This document shows, piece by piece, positions 1-9,542 of a stretch of DNA of 64,000 nucleotides; the stretch's first letter is position 1, and each line of letters begins with the position of its first letter. The stretch is taken from assembly GCA_949358305.1 (NCBI GenBank), contig OX442324.1, positions 9,211,601 through 9,275,600 on the forward strand, written 5' to 3'. Source of the stretch: Strigamia acuminata (taxonomy: Eukaryota > Arthropoda > Chilopoda > Geophilomorpha > Linotaeniidae). A program made the position numbers and the translations under genes. A model generated the notes under the pieces. The model was not told the origin of the DNA, made no database searches, and saw only the letters and a program-made list of their open reading frames with translations.

Positions 1-371
1 GAGTTCGTACTTTGTCGTGGGCGCGAAATGTGTGTGATATATATGCTACTATGCGTGATGTAGCGCCGTCAGCGCGTTTCAGCACGCGATGTAGCGCCCT
101 GAGCGCGTCCAAATGCGTACAGGTGTTCGACAGATGTGCCAGGGCTTCACGTGCATACGCGAAACATAAACATGAAGAAAACAGAAAAAACCGTTGTGTG
201 TGATGTTTATAAAGACACATTACACAAAGAATACTACTCTTCATACAAAAAGCAATAAACTTTATACATATTGCAATAAACTTACAAAATGGTAAAAATA
301 AAATACTGGAAAACATGGCCTTGAATAATAGTGGAAAACATGGCGTACTGCCTTGAATACCCCCTTGAATA
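1..371. other. Unclassified noncoding sequence
   Basis: No gene is recognisable; only short chance ORFs occur. Two direct copies of a roughly 20-base motif beginning GATGTAGCGCC lie at 57-77 and 88-108. The sequence becomes AT-rich after about 200. Confidence 0.5.
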
Positions 372-1405
372 CGTCGCACCGCATCATCTCGCCTCACTTC
401 TCGTCTTGGAAATAAATAAACGCCCCGGCGTTTATTCGAGGCAATGTCCAACTTGGGCTTTCATTCGCGCCTCACATCCCGCCTTGGTAATAAATAAACG
501 CCCCGGCGTTTATTCGAGGCACATCACCCACACCTCCCCGGCGTTCAAACGAGTAGCTGCGCGTATTTGACCCCGGTTTTTATTCTTTCAAATTGTCGTG
601 TGTTTTCAAAGTTCTTAATTTGTTCAAAAACAAACAAAATGGCTATTTGTTGATTTTTAATTGATTTTATCGATTTCTGTTCGTTTTTTGCTGGTTTTTA
701 ATCGATTTTTCTGTATTTTTGATCAATTTTTGCCAATTGTAATCGTTATTTGTCATTCTGAATTGATTATTGTCAGGTTTCAGTCGATTTTTGTCGATTT
801 CTGATCAATGTTTATACATTTCTTATCATTTTGTGTAGATTTCTGTTGAATTTTAATCATATTTCTTCGTTTTTATTCAATTTTTGTCCCATGCTCCGCG
901 ATCAGTTCGAATAATTGACACCATACTGTGCTTTTACTCATATTCAAGATGGCGTCGCAAACTCAAGGTCGAATTCCGCTGAATTCATTTATTGCGACTG
1001 TTTGCGCTCCATACATGCGAAAAGGATTATGGGAAAAATCCTCAATGCAGGTCATTTTGGTGTCAAATGAGCGAGGAAGGCTGGAGATAAGGAAAATTGG
1101 TGAAATTTCAAAAAAAAGCTAAACAATCAAAATTTACATGAAGCTCAATTTTTCTAACTGGAAATGCATGTATCGTCAATTTCGGGATATTTTAGGGGTG
1201 AAATTGACTGGGAAGGGACCCCCACATTCCCCATGCGTCAACGCGCGCGTTGACGAAATTCAAATCCAGGTTTTCACACAGCCCCACGTTATTTTCGGGT
1301 TCCAATTGCCGTATTGCCGTATTGCCTCAAATAAACGCCGGGGCGTTTATTAATTTTCATTAATTTTCCAGACCGGAAATGAGGCGAGGTGATGCGGTAC
1401 GATGC
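372..1405. repeat. Inverted-repeat (foldback-like) element with AATAAACGCC palindromes
   Basis: The left arm (about 372-445) reappears inverted at about 1323-1405. Both contain a 22-base palindrome built from AATAAACGCC and GGCGTTTATT (415-436; 1330-1351 in the other orientation), flanked by matching GAGGCGAG(A/G)TGATGCGGT(G/A)CGA sequence. A 78-base direct duplication of the left arm carries a second palindrome at 493-514. Between the arms, 599-1320 is T-rich with many degenerate GATTTTTGTCGATTT-like stretches and no credible gene. The arms suggest a nonautonomous foldback or MITE-type element, but I could not find an outer target duplication, so class and exact ends are unknown. Confidence 0.5.
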
Positions 1406-1544
1406 AAAATTGCGAGATGTAGTTTGCTTTATTTGTTAAAACAAATTAGGCGTCACTAATTCACCTGTATTAGGGTTTCAATGTGTGAAATTTCAAAATT
1501 TATCGGTTCCGTCAAAACGCCATTGAAAAGTTACATTTTTATAA

Positions 1545-1700
1545 CGTTTCAATGATGAAAACGGCCATTTTTGATGAAAAACAGCCATTTTTTATAGAAA
1601 AAACGACGAAGAAAGCCATTTTCACTATGAAAAATGGCTGAAAATGACCATTTTGACGAAAAACGGCCATTTTTACTACGAAAAATGGCTAAAAATGCCA
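1545..1700. repeat. Degenerate GGCCATTTTT / AAAAATGGC repeats
   Basis: Roughly 30-base degenerate units rich in GCCATTTTT and its complement AAAAATGGC alternate here, so the stretch can fold back on itself in several registers. No gene is visible. From 1701 to 1910 the sequence is plain noncoding leading into the Copia-A fragment. Confidence 0.45.
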
Positions 1701-1910
1701 CTTGAGTGAGTGCAAGTACATTTGGTGATGTACTATCGCGAGCGCGCGCGTTTTTGTGCAGTACAATGTGCTGATTAAACCAACAGCATTATAGAGTGAT
1801 TACATTGTTCATTTGTGTTTTTAAGTTACAAAATGGTACAAAATCATAAAATAAACTTGTAAAGTGCAATTTCTGCGGATTGATCAAAATCCGCAAAATC
1901 CGCCGCAAAA

Positions 1911-4900
1911 TTGCGAACAGGGGATCAGCATATAGGCAGCCGTAATGTTAAAAATGGGGTCCCTTTCGCACTCCGCAAAATCCGCATGCGCGCCATAAGG
2001 CTAAGACAGAAGGCGCATAACAAAGCGAATGTTGGCGAACAGAAGAAACAAGAGCCAACCATTTCAACACAAAGTACAACGAAGAGTGCGTCTAATCCTG
2101 AGGAAGCAAGACTTTGGCATGAGCGGCTCGGACACATCTATTTTCCAAGCGTCCAAGCAATGAGCAAAGGAGGTGCAGTAATTGGGTTGCCAATTTTGGA
2201 CGTGCCGATTACACAATGCGACGTTTGCACATTAGCCAAGAAGAAAGCGATTTCTCATAAGTCGTTGCCAGGAATTAGATCGACAGAGCCACTCCAGTTG
2301 CTACACATGGATGTATGTGGAGCATTTAGCACACCAACACTCTCGGGAAACATATACTTCTTAACTATCACGGACGACTTCTCTCGTTATTCGACAGTCT
2401 ACTTAATGAAGAAGAAGCACGAAGTATTTGACATTTTCCAAAAACACGTGAAACGGATAGAACGATTGCTTGGGAAATCGGTTCTCGCAATTCGTACGGA
2501 TAACGGTATGGAGTTCTGCTCAAACAAGTTTGGAGAGTATCTCCAAGGACTAGGAATCTCCCACGAGAGGACTAACGCGTACACTCCAGTCCAAAATGGC
2601 GTTTCCGAGAGACTCAACCAGACATTAGCAAATGGAATGCGAGCGCTTGTGTACGATGCCGGCTTGGAACATCGATTCTGGGGAGAGGCCATCCTGACTT
2701 TCAACTATCTCAGGAACAGGATCGCAAAGCTGAATTCGGACAAGACGCCGATGGAATTGTATTACGGACGGAAACCATCACTTAGACATTTGAGAAAATT
2801 CGGGAGTTTATGCTTTGTGCAGAAAAGAATTCGAGATGGCAAAATCGACAACAAGAGTCTGCATGGCATTATGCTCGGGTATTCAAGAATCACGAAAGGA
2901 TATAGAGTATGGCTGCCGGAGTTTTCCAAAGTAATTGAAACCAGCGACGTGAAGTTCGTGGAGAGCAGGCGCGGTGTTGAAGGCGTGCTGGGCCTACCAG
3001 AAAAGTACACGACTTACATCGATAATTTGGACGATAATATGGACAATGACAGTGATCGCCAATATTATTCGGATGAAGATGTCAGGCCGCCGCTACCCCC
3101 GCCAGTTCCAGTTAAGAAAAGGGAGGATCCACAACTGGAATTGCCTCCAGTTAAATTGAAATTTAGACTGCCAGATGAGGAGTTGCGACACAATTTGCCA
3201 GGAGTGAAACTTCCAAACGTTTTGCCACAACCTGGACAAACACCTTTGAATCCAGTTGCAACAATTCCAGCGCTAGTTTGGAAGAAAACAGAGAAAGTCA
3301 GACCGACTGGACAGAGAGATGTCGAGTACACGATCGAGGGCTACGACAAGCCCAAGTTACGCTCGATACCCGACGTGAAGCGGTATTGTACTGACCACAA
3401 TCTTCGCGTACCAGAGCATCTGTTTGAGGACAAAAGAAAGAAGAAGCCCTCAGAATCGAATACGACAACGGATAGTGTTGACGTGGACTTTGATGATGTG
3501 AATATCAACTTTGAAGCCAACCACCTAGAAGTCCACGTACCCGTACGTTATGAGGAAATTGCGACTTTACCCGAAAAGAATGAATGGCGCCAAGCGATGA
3601 ACGACGAGATTGACACCATGCATGAGCGCGAGGTTTGGGAACTTGTTCCACCGCCGCCCAACACTAAGATAGTGGGTTGCAGATGGATTTATACGACCAA
3701 ACAGAACGAAGAGGGGGAAATCGCACGTTATAAGGCGAGACTTGTCGCGCAAGGATTTTCCCAAGTCTACGGCGAATCCTATGAGGAGACATTCTCACCC
3801 GTGGTAGACTTTTCAATCGTGCGCTTTATGTTCACGCTACTCGTCTGTATGCTCAAATGGTCGTACATTCAGGCAGACGTCAAGTGTGCATACCTTTATG
3901 CAAAATTGCATAAAACAGTCTACATGCGCCAGCCAAAAGGTTTCATCATTGAAGGCAAAGAGAACTATGTCTGCAGGCTCCTCCGAGCCATCTATGGCTT
4001 GCACCAGTCTGGAAGAGAATGGGGAATAGAACTGGAGGAGACTTTATTGAAATTAGGACTAGAACACGTCAATTGGTGCAATTGCGTTTATAAATACGGG
4101 GATGTTGCGTATCTAATCGTCTACGTTGACGATATCGTTGTCTTCGGAAAGCAGTACGAAGATGCGATGAAAATACTCAACATGATTGGAACGCAATTCG
4201 ATTTAGTGATTCTCGGACAAACGAAGAAGTTGCTAGGAGTCGAATTTCACTCGCACAAACAACAATTGGTTCTACATCAAAGGTCGTACGTGAACAAAGT
4301 GTTGTTAAAGTTTAAAAACCACTTGGAACATGTGAAGATTCGATCTCAACCGATGACGAAAGCAACAGTTCTCACGAAACGAGATTGTCCGGACACAATT
4401 GACGAATTCAAAACCATGGAAGGAATTCCATATAGAAGCTTACTTGGATGTTTAGCATTCATCGCGTCGAGAACAAGGCCCAACATGACTTATGCGGTGA
4501 ACATCCTGAGTCAATTTCAATCGAATCCAGGGTGGGATCACTGGATTGCGCTACTGGACTTACTCAGCTATTTGAGAACAACGAGAAATCACGGATTGAT
4601 GCTGTTCCCGAATGATCGGATCGAGGTAATCGGATACAGCGACTCCGATTATGCGAACAACAGAGACGACCGAATTTCCGTTGGAGGAACACTAGTGACT
4701 TTGGGTAGCACACCCATCTACTGGCGCACCTTCAAACAACGGAACGTAACACTGTCAACAATGGAGGCGGAGTACGTAGCCCTCACAGAAACTGTTAAGG
4801 ACTATATTTGGATTGTTCGTGTTCTGCACGAAATATCCCCAGAATTGGCTGGAAGATTCTCTCATTATGTCATGTGCGACAACATATCAACAGTGGACTT

Positions 4901-5111
4901 CACAAAATCTTGTGTTGAGAACAGAAAAACAAAGCACATTGACATCCGTTACCATTTTATCAGAGAACTTGTTAAAAGAGATAATCTTCTAATTGTTCAC
5001 GTAGGCACGAAGTCCAATCATGCCGACATTTTTAGAAAGTCAGTTGACAAAGCTGACTTGGTAAAGTTTTGCGATCGCTTCTTAGTTGATTTGAGCATTT
5101 TGCGGGCTTAA
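1911..5111 (+). CDS. Copia-A pol fragment: integrase, reverse transcriptase, RNase H
   Basis: This is an uninterrupted 1,066-codon frame of a Ty1/copia polyprotein lacking gag and protease. Domains in order: GAG-pre-integrase (WHERLGH near residue 69, CDVCTLAKKK near 100); integrase core with D134 (LLHMDVCG), D197 (IRTDNGMEF) and E233 (NGVSERLNQ), a D-62-D-35-E layout; a proline-rich linker near 380-450; RVT_2 reverse transcriptase (about 560-800) with YVDDIV, catalytic aspartates 740-741; and RNase H ending in HADIFRKSV, where most copia copies read ADIFTK. The first codon is TTG, and the first roughly 30-40 residues look like non-element sequence fused at the truncation point, so the true breakpoint is probably near 1985-2040. 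The frame is intact, but the element has no 5' LTR, gag or protease and could not move by itself. Confidence 0.9.
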   Translation: MRTGDQHIGSRNVKNGVPFALRKIRMRAIRLRQKAHNKANVGEQKKQEPTISTQSTTKSASNPEEARLWHERLGHIYFPSVQAMSKGGAVIGLPILDVPITQCDVCTLAKKKAISHKSLPGIRSTEPLQLLHMDVCGAFSTPTLSGNIYFLTITDDFSRYSTVYLMKKKHEVFDIFQKHVKRIERLLGKSVLAIRTDNGMEFCSNKFGEYLQGLGISHERTNAYTPVQNGVSERLNQTLANGMRALVYDAGLEHRFWGEAILTFNYLRNRIAKLNSDKTPMELYYGRKPSLRHLRKFGSLCFVQKRIRDGKIDNKSLHGIMLGYSRITKGYRVWLPEFSKVIETSDVKFVESRRGVEGVLGLPEKYTTYIDNLDDNMDNDSDRQYYSDEDVRPPLPPPVPVKKREDPQLELPPVKLKFRLPDEELRHNLPGVKLPNVLPQPGQTPLNPVATIPALVWKKTEKVRPTGQRDVEYTIEGYDKPKLRSIPDVKRYCTDHNLRVPEHLFEDKRKKKPSESNTTTDSVDVDFDDVNINFEANHLEVHVPVRYEEIATLPEKNEWRQAMNDEIDTMHEREVWELVPPPPNTKIVGCRWIYTTKQNEEGEIARYKARLVAQGFSQVYGESYEETFSPVVDFSIVRFMFTLLVCMLKWSYIQADVKCAYLYAKLHKTVYMRQPKGFIIEGKENYVCRLLRAIYGLHQSGREWGIELEETLLKLGLEHVNWCNCVYKYGDVAYLIVYVDDIVVFGKQYEDAMKILNMIGTQFDLVILGQTKKLLGVEFHSHKQQLVLHQRSYVNKVLLKFKNHLEHVKIRSQPMTKATVLTKRDCPDTIDEFKTMEGIPYRSLLGCLAFIASRTRPNMTYAVNILSQFQSNPGWDHWIALLDLLSYLRTTRNHGLMLFPNDRIEVIGYSDSDYANNRDDRISVGGTLVTLGSTPIYWRTFKQRNVTLSTMEAEYVALTETVKDYIWIVRVLHEISPELAGRFSHYVMCDNISTVDFTKSCVENRKTKHIDIRYHFIRELVKRDNLLIVHVGTKSNHADIFRKSVDKADLVKFCDRFLVDLSILRA

Positions 5112-5128
5112 TAAGGAATGAGATAATA

Positions 5129-5140
5129 CGGGGGGCCGAA
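5129..5140 (+). other. Copia-A polypurine tract
   Basis: A run containing GGGGGG sits 18 bases after the pol stop and directly before the 3' LTR, the expected place for the plus-strand primer of reverse transcription. Confidence 0.6.
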
Positions 5141-5375
5141 TGTTAAGATATAATGTATATTGATAAGCAATCACTTTTTACAACTTGTGTGTATATCTAT
5201 CTTTGCGTATTATCATGTAACTAAGTGTTGATGTATGTGTTTGGCCAACGCGAGTGATCGCAACGTTTGTTTACATACAGTGTCTGTATGCTGCCTACAG
5301 GTGGCGCTGATTGCATTGAGGTCATGTGACCAATCAATAAAGCTCACTTGATGTTTTGGTTCTCACCTGTTAACA
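5141..5375 (+). repeat. Copia-A 3' LTR
   Basis: About 235 bases starting TGTTAAGATA and ending TTAACA, giving perfect 6-base terminal inverted repeats. An AATAAA polyadenylation signal lies at 5336-5341. No 5' partner exists in the window, so the 3' boundary is inferred only from the terminal symmetry and the signal position. Confidence 0.6.
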
Positions 5376-5874
5376 TGATGTGTATTTCTTTCACCTGATG
5401 TGTTTTTCCAATCCACTACATTTGCCACTATTTGCAGAAGTTTGCAACACTATTCAACAGTTCCGACGTTGTCGAGACAAAAATCCGTTGAAAACTGAAA
5501 TTAAACAAAAAATTCGTCGCAAAAACCGCGAGACCGCGCGAATTTGGACGAAATTAGCGATGGAAACGTGTGGTGGGCAACCCTGGTTGCCTGCGAACGT
5601 CGTGGATACGTCGCCGATTTGAAATCGACGAGAAAACTGGAAATAAACGAAAATTCGCCTAAGAATTCGCGAGACCGCGCAATTCTTGACGAAATTAACG
5701 TAGAATCGTGTGGTGAACGATACTCGGCGTGTCTGGACGTCGGTGATACGTCGTCGAAACGAAAATAGGCCCGGAGATCGTCGTAAACTGAAAAAACACA
5801 AATCGCCGCAAAAATTCGCGAAATTCGCGAAAATTTTCGGCGATAAAAAGAAAAATGTTATGCACAGTAGCCAA
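5376..5874 (-). mobile_element. Copia-B leader, 3'-truncated, minus strand
   Basis: Read on the minus strand this is the untranslated leader that follows the Copia-B LTR and primer site. It is C/G-dinucleotide rich (TCGCGAATT, CGCCGATTTTCG) and resembles the leaders of Copia-C and Copia-E. Two imperfect copies of a roughly 140-base unit containing CGAGACCGCG occur near 5529 and 5669. The several ORFs here are short and overlap on both strands; I do not regard them as genes. The left limit against the Copia-A LTR is uncertain, and the gag-pol that should follow is missing. Confidence 0.6.
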
Positions 5875-5890
5875 CCATCCTCTGCTACCA
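5875..5890 (-). other. Copia-B primer-binding site (initiator-Met tRNA)
   Basis: The minus strand reads TGGTAGCAGAGGATGG two bases after the LTR end. This is complementary to the 3' terminus of animal initiator-Met tRNA, including CCA, so reverse transcription would prime from the tRNA 3' end. Confidence 0.8.
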
Positions 5891-5892
5891 AC

Positions 5893-6429
5893 TGTAGCAG
5901 AGGAGAGCGGCACAATTTCGGTATGAACCGAACGTGGAAGCGTGAATCGGGCGCCGTGTCTCCGACACGGACGTAATGGCGACGTATTAGTTGCCGAGAC
6001 AATGCGCGCGGCCTAATGCCGCTTATCTGCGCTCAAAAGCACTGAATGTGCTATAAACTTAAGTGAAACGACTTAAAAATATAAATGTTTAATAAAACAA
6101 AGTATAATCTTACATATTGTGTCCATTTGAAAGGTGAAAAATATGAGAAAGCACACAGACGTGTGTGCGGCCATCTTGGATGGTGAAAAGCATACAGGTA
6201 CGACACCTTGTGTCGGAAAAAGGAGTTACACAAAGTAAAAATTTGAGAAAACATAAGATTGGGTTAGAAAATGCATGATACCTCATGCATAAGCACATAA
6301 AATGAGTATGAACATAGAATAATGCCAAATAAGACAATTAATGATAAATACATCGAAATAGAAATAAATAAGCGATCAAATGTGATCCTATATCACATCG
6401 ACACACATTTGGACTACTTTAGACCAACA
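5893..6429 (-). repeat. Copia-B LTR, minus strand
   Basis: On the minus strand the repeat starts TGTTGGTCTA and ends CTGCTACA, the same termini as the other iMet-primed Copia LTRs here. Its distal part holds GCGGCATTAGGCCGC and further short hairpins shared in position with the LTRs of C and E. Its start abuts Copia-D integrase sequence at 6430, which suggests B inserted into D and the other half of B, together with the 5' half of D, was later lost. Confidence 0.75.
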
Positions 6430-7484
6430 GCATTGCCAAGTCCACACGCGCCTCGCATAAACCGATTTCCGCACCTTCGACGACCAAACCGTTGGAGTTG
6501 CTGCACATGGACGTCTGGGGCCCGTCAAGACTGACTTCGATTGGCGGTGCTGATTATGCCTTCTCCATTGTTGACGACGCGACCCGATATTCGTGGATTT
6601 TTCCGATTGCACGCAAATCCGACGTTTTTGCGACTTTCAAAGACTTTGTTTCTCGCGTTGAACGCATTACGGATTCCCGCGTCAAATCAATTCGCACGGA
6701 TCGCGGCGGGGAATTTATTTCTAAGACTTTTGACTGTTACCTCGCTGACAAGGGCATTGTCGCACAACGGACCAATCCCGGAAGCCCACAAATGAACGGG
6801 GTCGCCGAACGCCTAAACCGGACGATGGGCGACTATCTTCGCTCCGTTACCTCCGAAACCGGTTTTCCGCACACACTTTGGGCTGAACTCGCTGTGACAT
6901 TTTCGTACGTTAAAAATCGCAGCCCGCATTCAAAACTTAACGACGAAATCCCATATGTGTTGTGGCGCCAGCGTGCCCTCTCCGTCAAACATTTCCGAAA
7001 AATTGGTTCTAAATGCTGGGTGCATTTCACCGCACCCGGACGCAACAAAATGGATCCGCGAGCATGGGAAGGATTTCTCGTCGGCTATGCCTCCAACACT
7101 CGCGGTTATCGAGTTTGGAATCCGGCTACGAACACCGTCACGGAATCCATTCACGTTCAGATTGATGAACGTCAAAATTTCAAACGCTCACCATTTTACG
7201 TTCCGGATCCTTACGAAAATGCTCCATTCATGGAGGAGCCTTCTCGCGTCACTGCACCGTCTCGTGTCACTTTTGACGATGGCGCTTTCCCATCCGTCCC
7301 CTGGTCACGTCGACGTCGTGATTCCGACGATGAATCGTCTAATGACGATGATGAATTCCGCCATCGGGCTCCGTCAAGCGCTTCATCGGTCGCTTCATAT
7401 CGTTCTGTCCTCGAGGGGTCCGAAGAGGACATTGCTGATGAACTGCCTCCTCCTGTCCTGTTTGCGGACGATGTGCCGGAGGAC
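6430..7484 (+). pseudogene. Copia-D integrase part, first segment
   Basis: The frame opens at the end of the GAG-pre-integrase region (IAKSTRASHKP) and runs through the integrase core: LLHMDVWGPSR with the first Asp, IRTDRGGEF with the second, and MNGVAERLNRT with the catalytic Glu. It then passes through the post-integrase WEGFLVGYA and YRVWNP motifs and an acidic linker. The frame stays open into the DNA element inserted at 7485 and stops there by chance (7583). Removing that element with one 8-base target duplication places the next segment (45982) in frame. The 5' part (LTR, gag, protease) is absent. This is a relic of a copia gag-pol. Confidence 0.85.
7477..7484. repeat. LIR target-site duplication, left copy (CGGAGGAC)
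   Basis: The octamer CGGAGGAC precedes the terminal inverted repeat and recurs at 45974-45981 directly after the other end. An 8-base duplication is characteristic of hAT-type transposition. Confidence 0.85.
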
Positions 7485-7779
7485 CAGTGTTGGGCACGGT
7501 ACAGTACCGGTACCGGCGGTACCAGTAACGGCGGTACCGGTACTGTACCGCAGCCTGTACCGCGGTACTTTTGTTCAAGCTGAGTACCGGTACCGCGGTA
7601 CTTTTCACAGTCCCCGGTAGTACCGGGTACTTGTACCGCGGTACTTTCGGCGCAATGCAGTATCGGTACCGTGAATTTGCAGTACTCTCGCGGTACTCGA
7701 GAAAACGCGAGAAAACGCGAGATTCTCGCGTTTTCTCCCGTTTTCAACGTAAAAAGTGTATGTTTTATTGTTTACACTC
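7485..7779. mobile_element. LIR (hAT-like foldback element), left arm
   Basis: This is the left arm of an approximately 800-base element now split into three pieces (7485-7779, 22156-22591, 45907-45973). It starts CAGTGTTGGGCACGGTAC, the exact complement of the end at 45973. It is filled with GGTACC/GTACCGCGGTAC palindromes, followed by GAGAAAACGCGAGA and its complement. The whole arm is mirrored, imperfectly, in the other two pieces, so the element is a long inverted repeat. No transposase is encoded. The CAGTG terminus and 8-base target duplication point to the hAT superfamily. Gypsy1 inserted near the inner end of this arm. Confidence 0.8.
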
Positions 7780-9522
7780 TGTGATGATTACAAATCCGTA
7801 TTTATCAATGTTCACAATAGATGGCGCTGTTTACCAAACGCGCGTAATTCAAACTCGATAAAACTAAAAAGTGTGATAAATAATTATTTAGACACGGTGA
7901 ATAAAATATAACTATTTTATTCGACATAAACTAAGTATTAATTACTTGATGATGTTGATTCTGTTGATTCAATATCCACATTACTTACCTGTCGAAGGGA
8001 ACCAATCGGATCCTTCCGGACCCCAACTGGGCCCATCTGGACATAGTCATATATTAGGTCCGGACTAGTGACCCACGAATCCGCCGATTCGTACGCTGAT
8101 TGGCTGTCGCCAATCTAGTAGTTCTACAGAACTATATAAGCATCAGTTTCTCACCCACTAACCCCCCTGGCTTGATAACTGTAAATGTCTGTAATTGAAT
8201 TGTTGTTATCGTTTGATTTCACTTTCTTATCGACACATCAGGCCACCTCAGCTCTCCACAATCGGTATTCATTACTATTGTTATTGTTTTTGTAGGGCCT
8301 TTTCGGGAAGGCTAACTCCGGTAATAGACATGCATCCGCATGAAATGGCCCCGTAACGCTAGCCAGCTGTTCTACGGGACAGTAGGATTTCGTACGGTGG
8401 CTTAATATAACGGTCGTATACAGTACGACCTTGCTAAATGAAAGTAGGTCCCTCAGCTAACTGGCCTCAGTCCGCTGCAGGATGGCTGTTGTAAACGGCC
8501 CTCGCAGGTTCCCGTCTTTCTACGATTGGTCCTTCCGCTCGTTAAAAGTCGGTAAAGGCCTAATGCACAGGTGACACGCCGGGTTGGTAGCCCGTGAGTA
8601 ATATCTTCAAGATGTTGCGATAAATAACTACCTGGATAATGGTAATCCAACGGCAGTGGCCAAGTAATATTTTACCCGGTGCTCGATCAGTGGATCCCGT
8701 CATCGTAAGGCATGCTGGCGGATGGAGGAGTCAAATCCTCCCGCGATGGTTCTCTCGACCGTCGTGACGGCCCCCGCCCCATTGTACCCTCCGGGTTAGT
8801 AACCCGTGAACAGTATATAAAATATATCGTGTTAAACAAATTACTCGGGCATTGGTAATCCTGTATTGGCAATATCTTTTAAACCCGGTAAGTCCATAGA
8901 AATGTTTACCTGGTGGTTGGTACCACCGATAGCGAGTTAAAGCACACAATTAAATACTCGGCGCCTGATCACGAGATCTTGTCGTCGTAAGGCATGCTGG
9001 CGGATGGAGTCTCAACAACTCCCGCGACGTTCTCTCAATTGTCGTGACGGTCCCCGCCCAATTAATATTTATACAACAATTCATTTGTTGTATTCCACTA
9101 ATTACTTTACTTTTATTCATTTGGAACATGGAATATTCTGCTGAATATTCCTACTTATGCGAAGGACTCTTCGCATTATTAGATACTCGAGCTGCGGACC
9201 AAATACGTCTCCGTAGCGATATTTGTGACGATGCCGCAAGTCAGCCGTATCCCTCTGGCTTCGCCCGGATCCTCAACCAGTTGATGCCGCCTGTTTACAC
9301 GCGTCAAGAACCCATCTTTTGTTGTTAATATTTAGTAATAAATATGTTATGTCACACTAATACTGTAAGTTATTTCTGCTCAGTCATGAATTCATATTTT
9401 TACACAGACTTCTGTAAGCTTATCTCGGTTAGGTTGTTGCTACTCCTAGCAACGTCTTGTTTAAACCGATTATTTATCTATCTTAAATGGCTATTAAATC
9501 AGCCAAAAGTAGAATCGTCACA
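7780..9522 (+). repeat. Gypsy1 5' LTR
   Basis: 1,743 bases, unusually long for a gypsy LTR, with TGTGA...TCACA ends. Two related blocks at about 8682-8780 and 8965-9060 share GGCATGCTGGCGGATGGAG and CGTGACGG(C/T)CCCCGCCC with a variable centre, so the LTR contains an internal repeat. Short ORFs inside it are copied in the 3' LTR and are not credible genes. Confidence 0.92.
8132..8140 (+). promoter_or_regulatory. Candidate TATA box in Gypsy1 LTR
   Basis: CTATATAAG lies about 350 bases into the LTR and is duplicated in the 3' LTR near 20760. It would start transcription roughly 25-30 bases downstream. The call rests on sequence match only. Confidence 0.4.
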
Positions 9523-9524
9523 AG

Positions 9525-9542
9525 TGGAGGTTCTACCGAGAT
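9525..9542 (+). other. Gypsy1 primer-binding site (tRNA-Gln-like)
   Basis: TGGAGGTTCTACCGAGAT begins two bases after the LTR. From memory it matches the 3' end of animal tRNA-Gln apart from one position. The tRNA assignment is from recall, not a search. Confidence 0.6.

Noticed and set aside
415-514. CRISPR-like array from repeated palindromes
   Set aside because: Only two direct copies and one inverted copy; a eukaryotic inverted-repeat element explains them better.
5454-6002. 182-codon minus-strand ORF
   Set aside because: It runs through the Copia-B leader, primer site and LTR end; it is a chance frame in CG-rich noncoding sequence.
7211-7747. 178-codon minus-strand ORF rich in Val/Pro/Tyr/Arg/Thr
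   Set aside because: It is the low-complexity translation of the GGTACC palindrome tract and the antisense of Copia-D.
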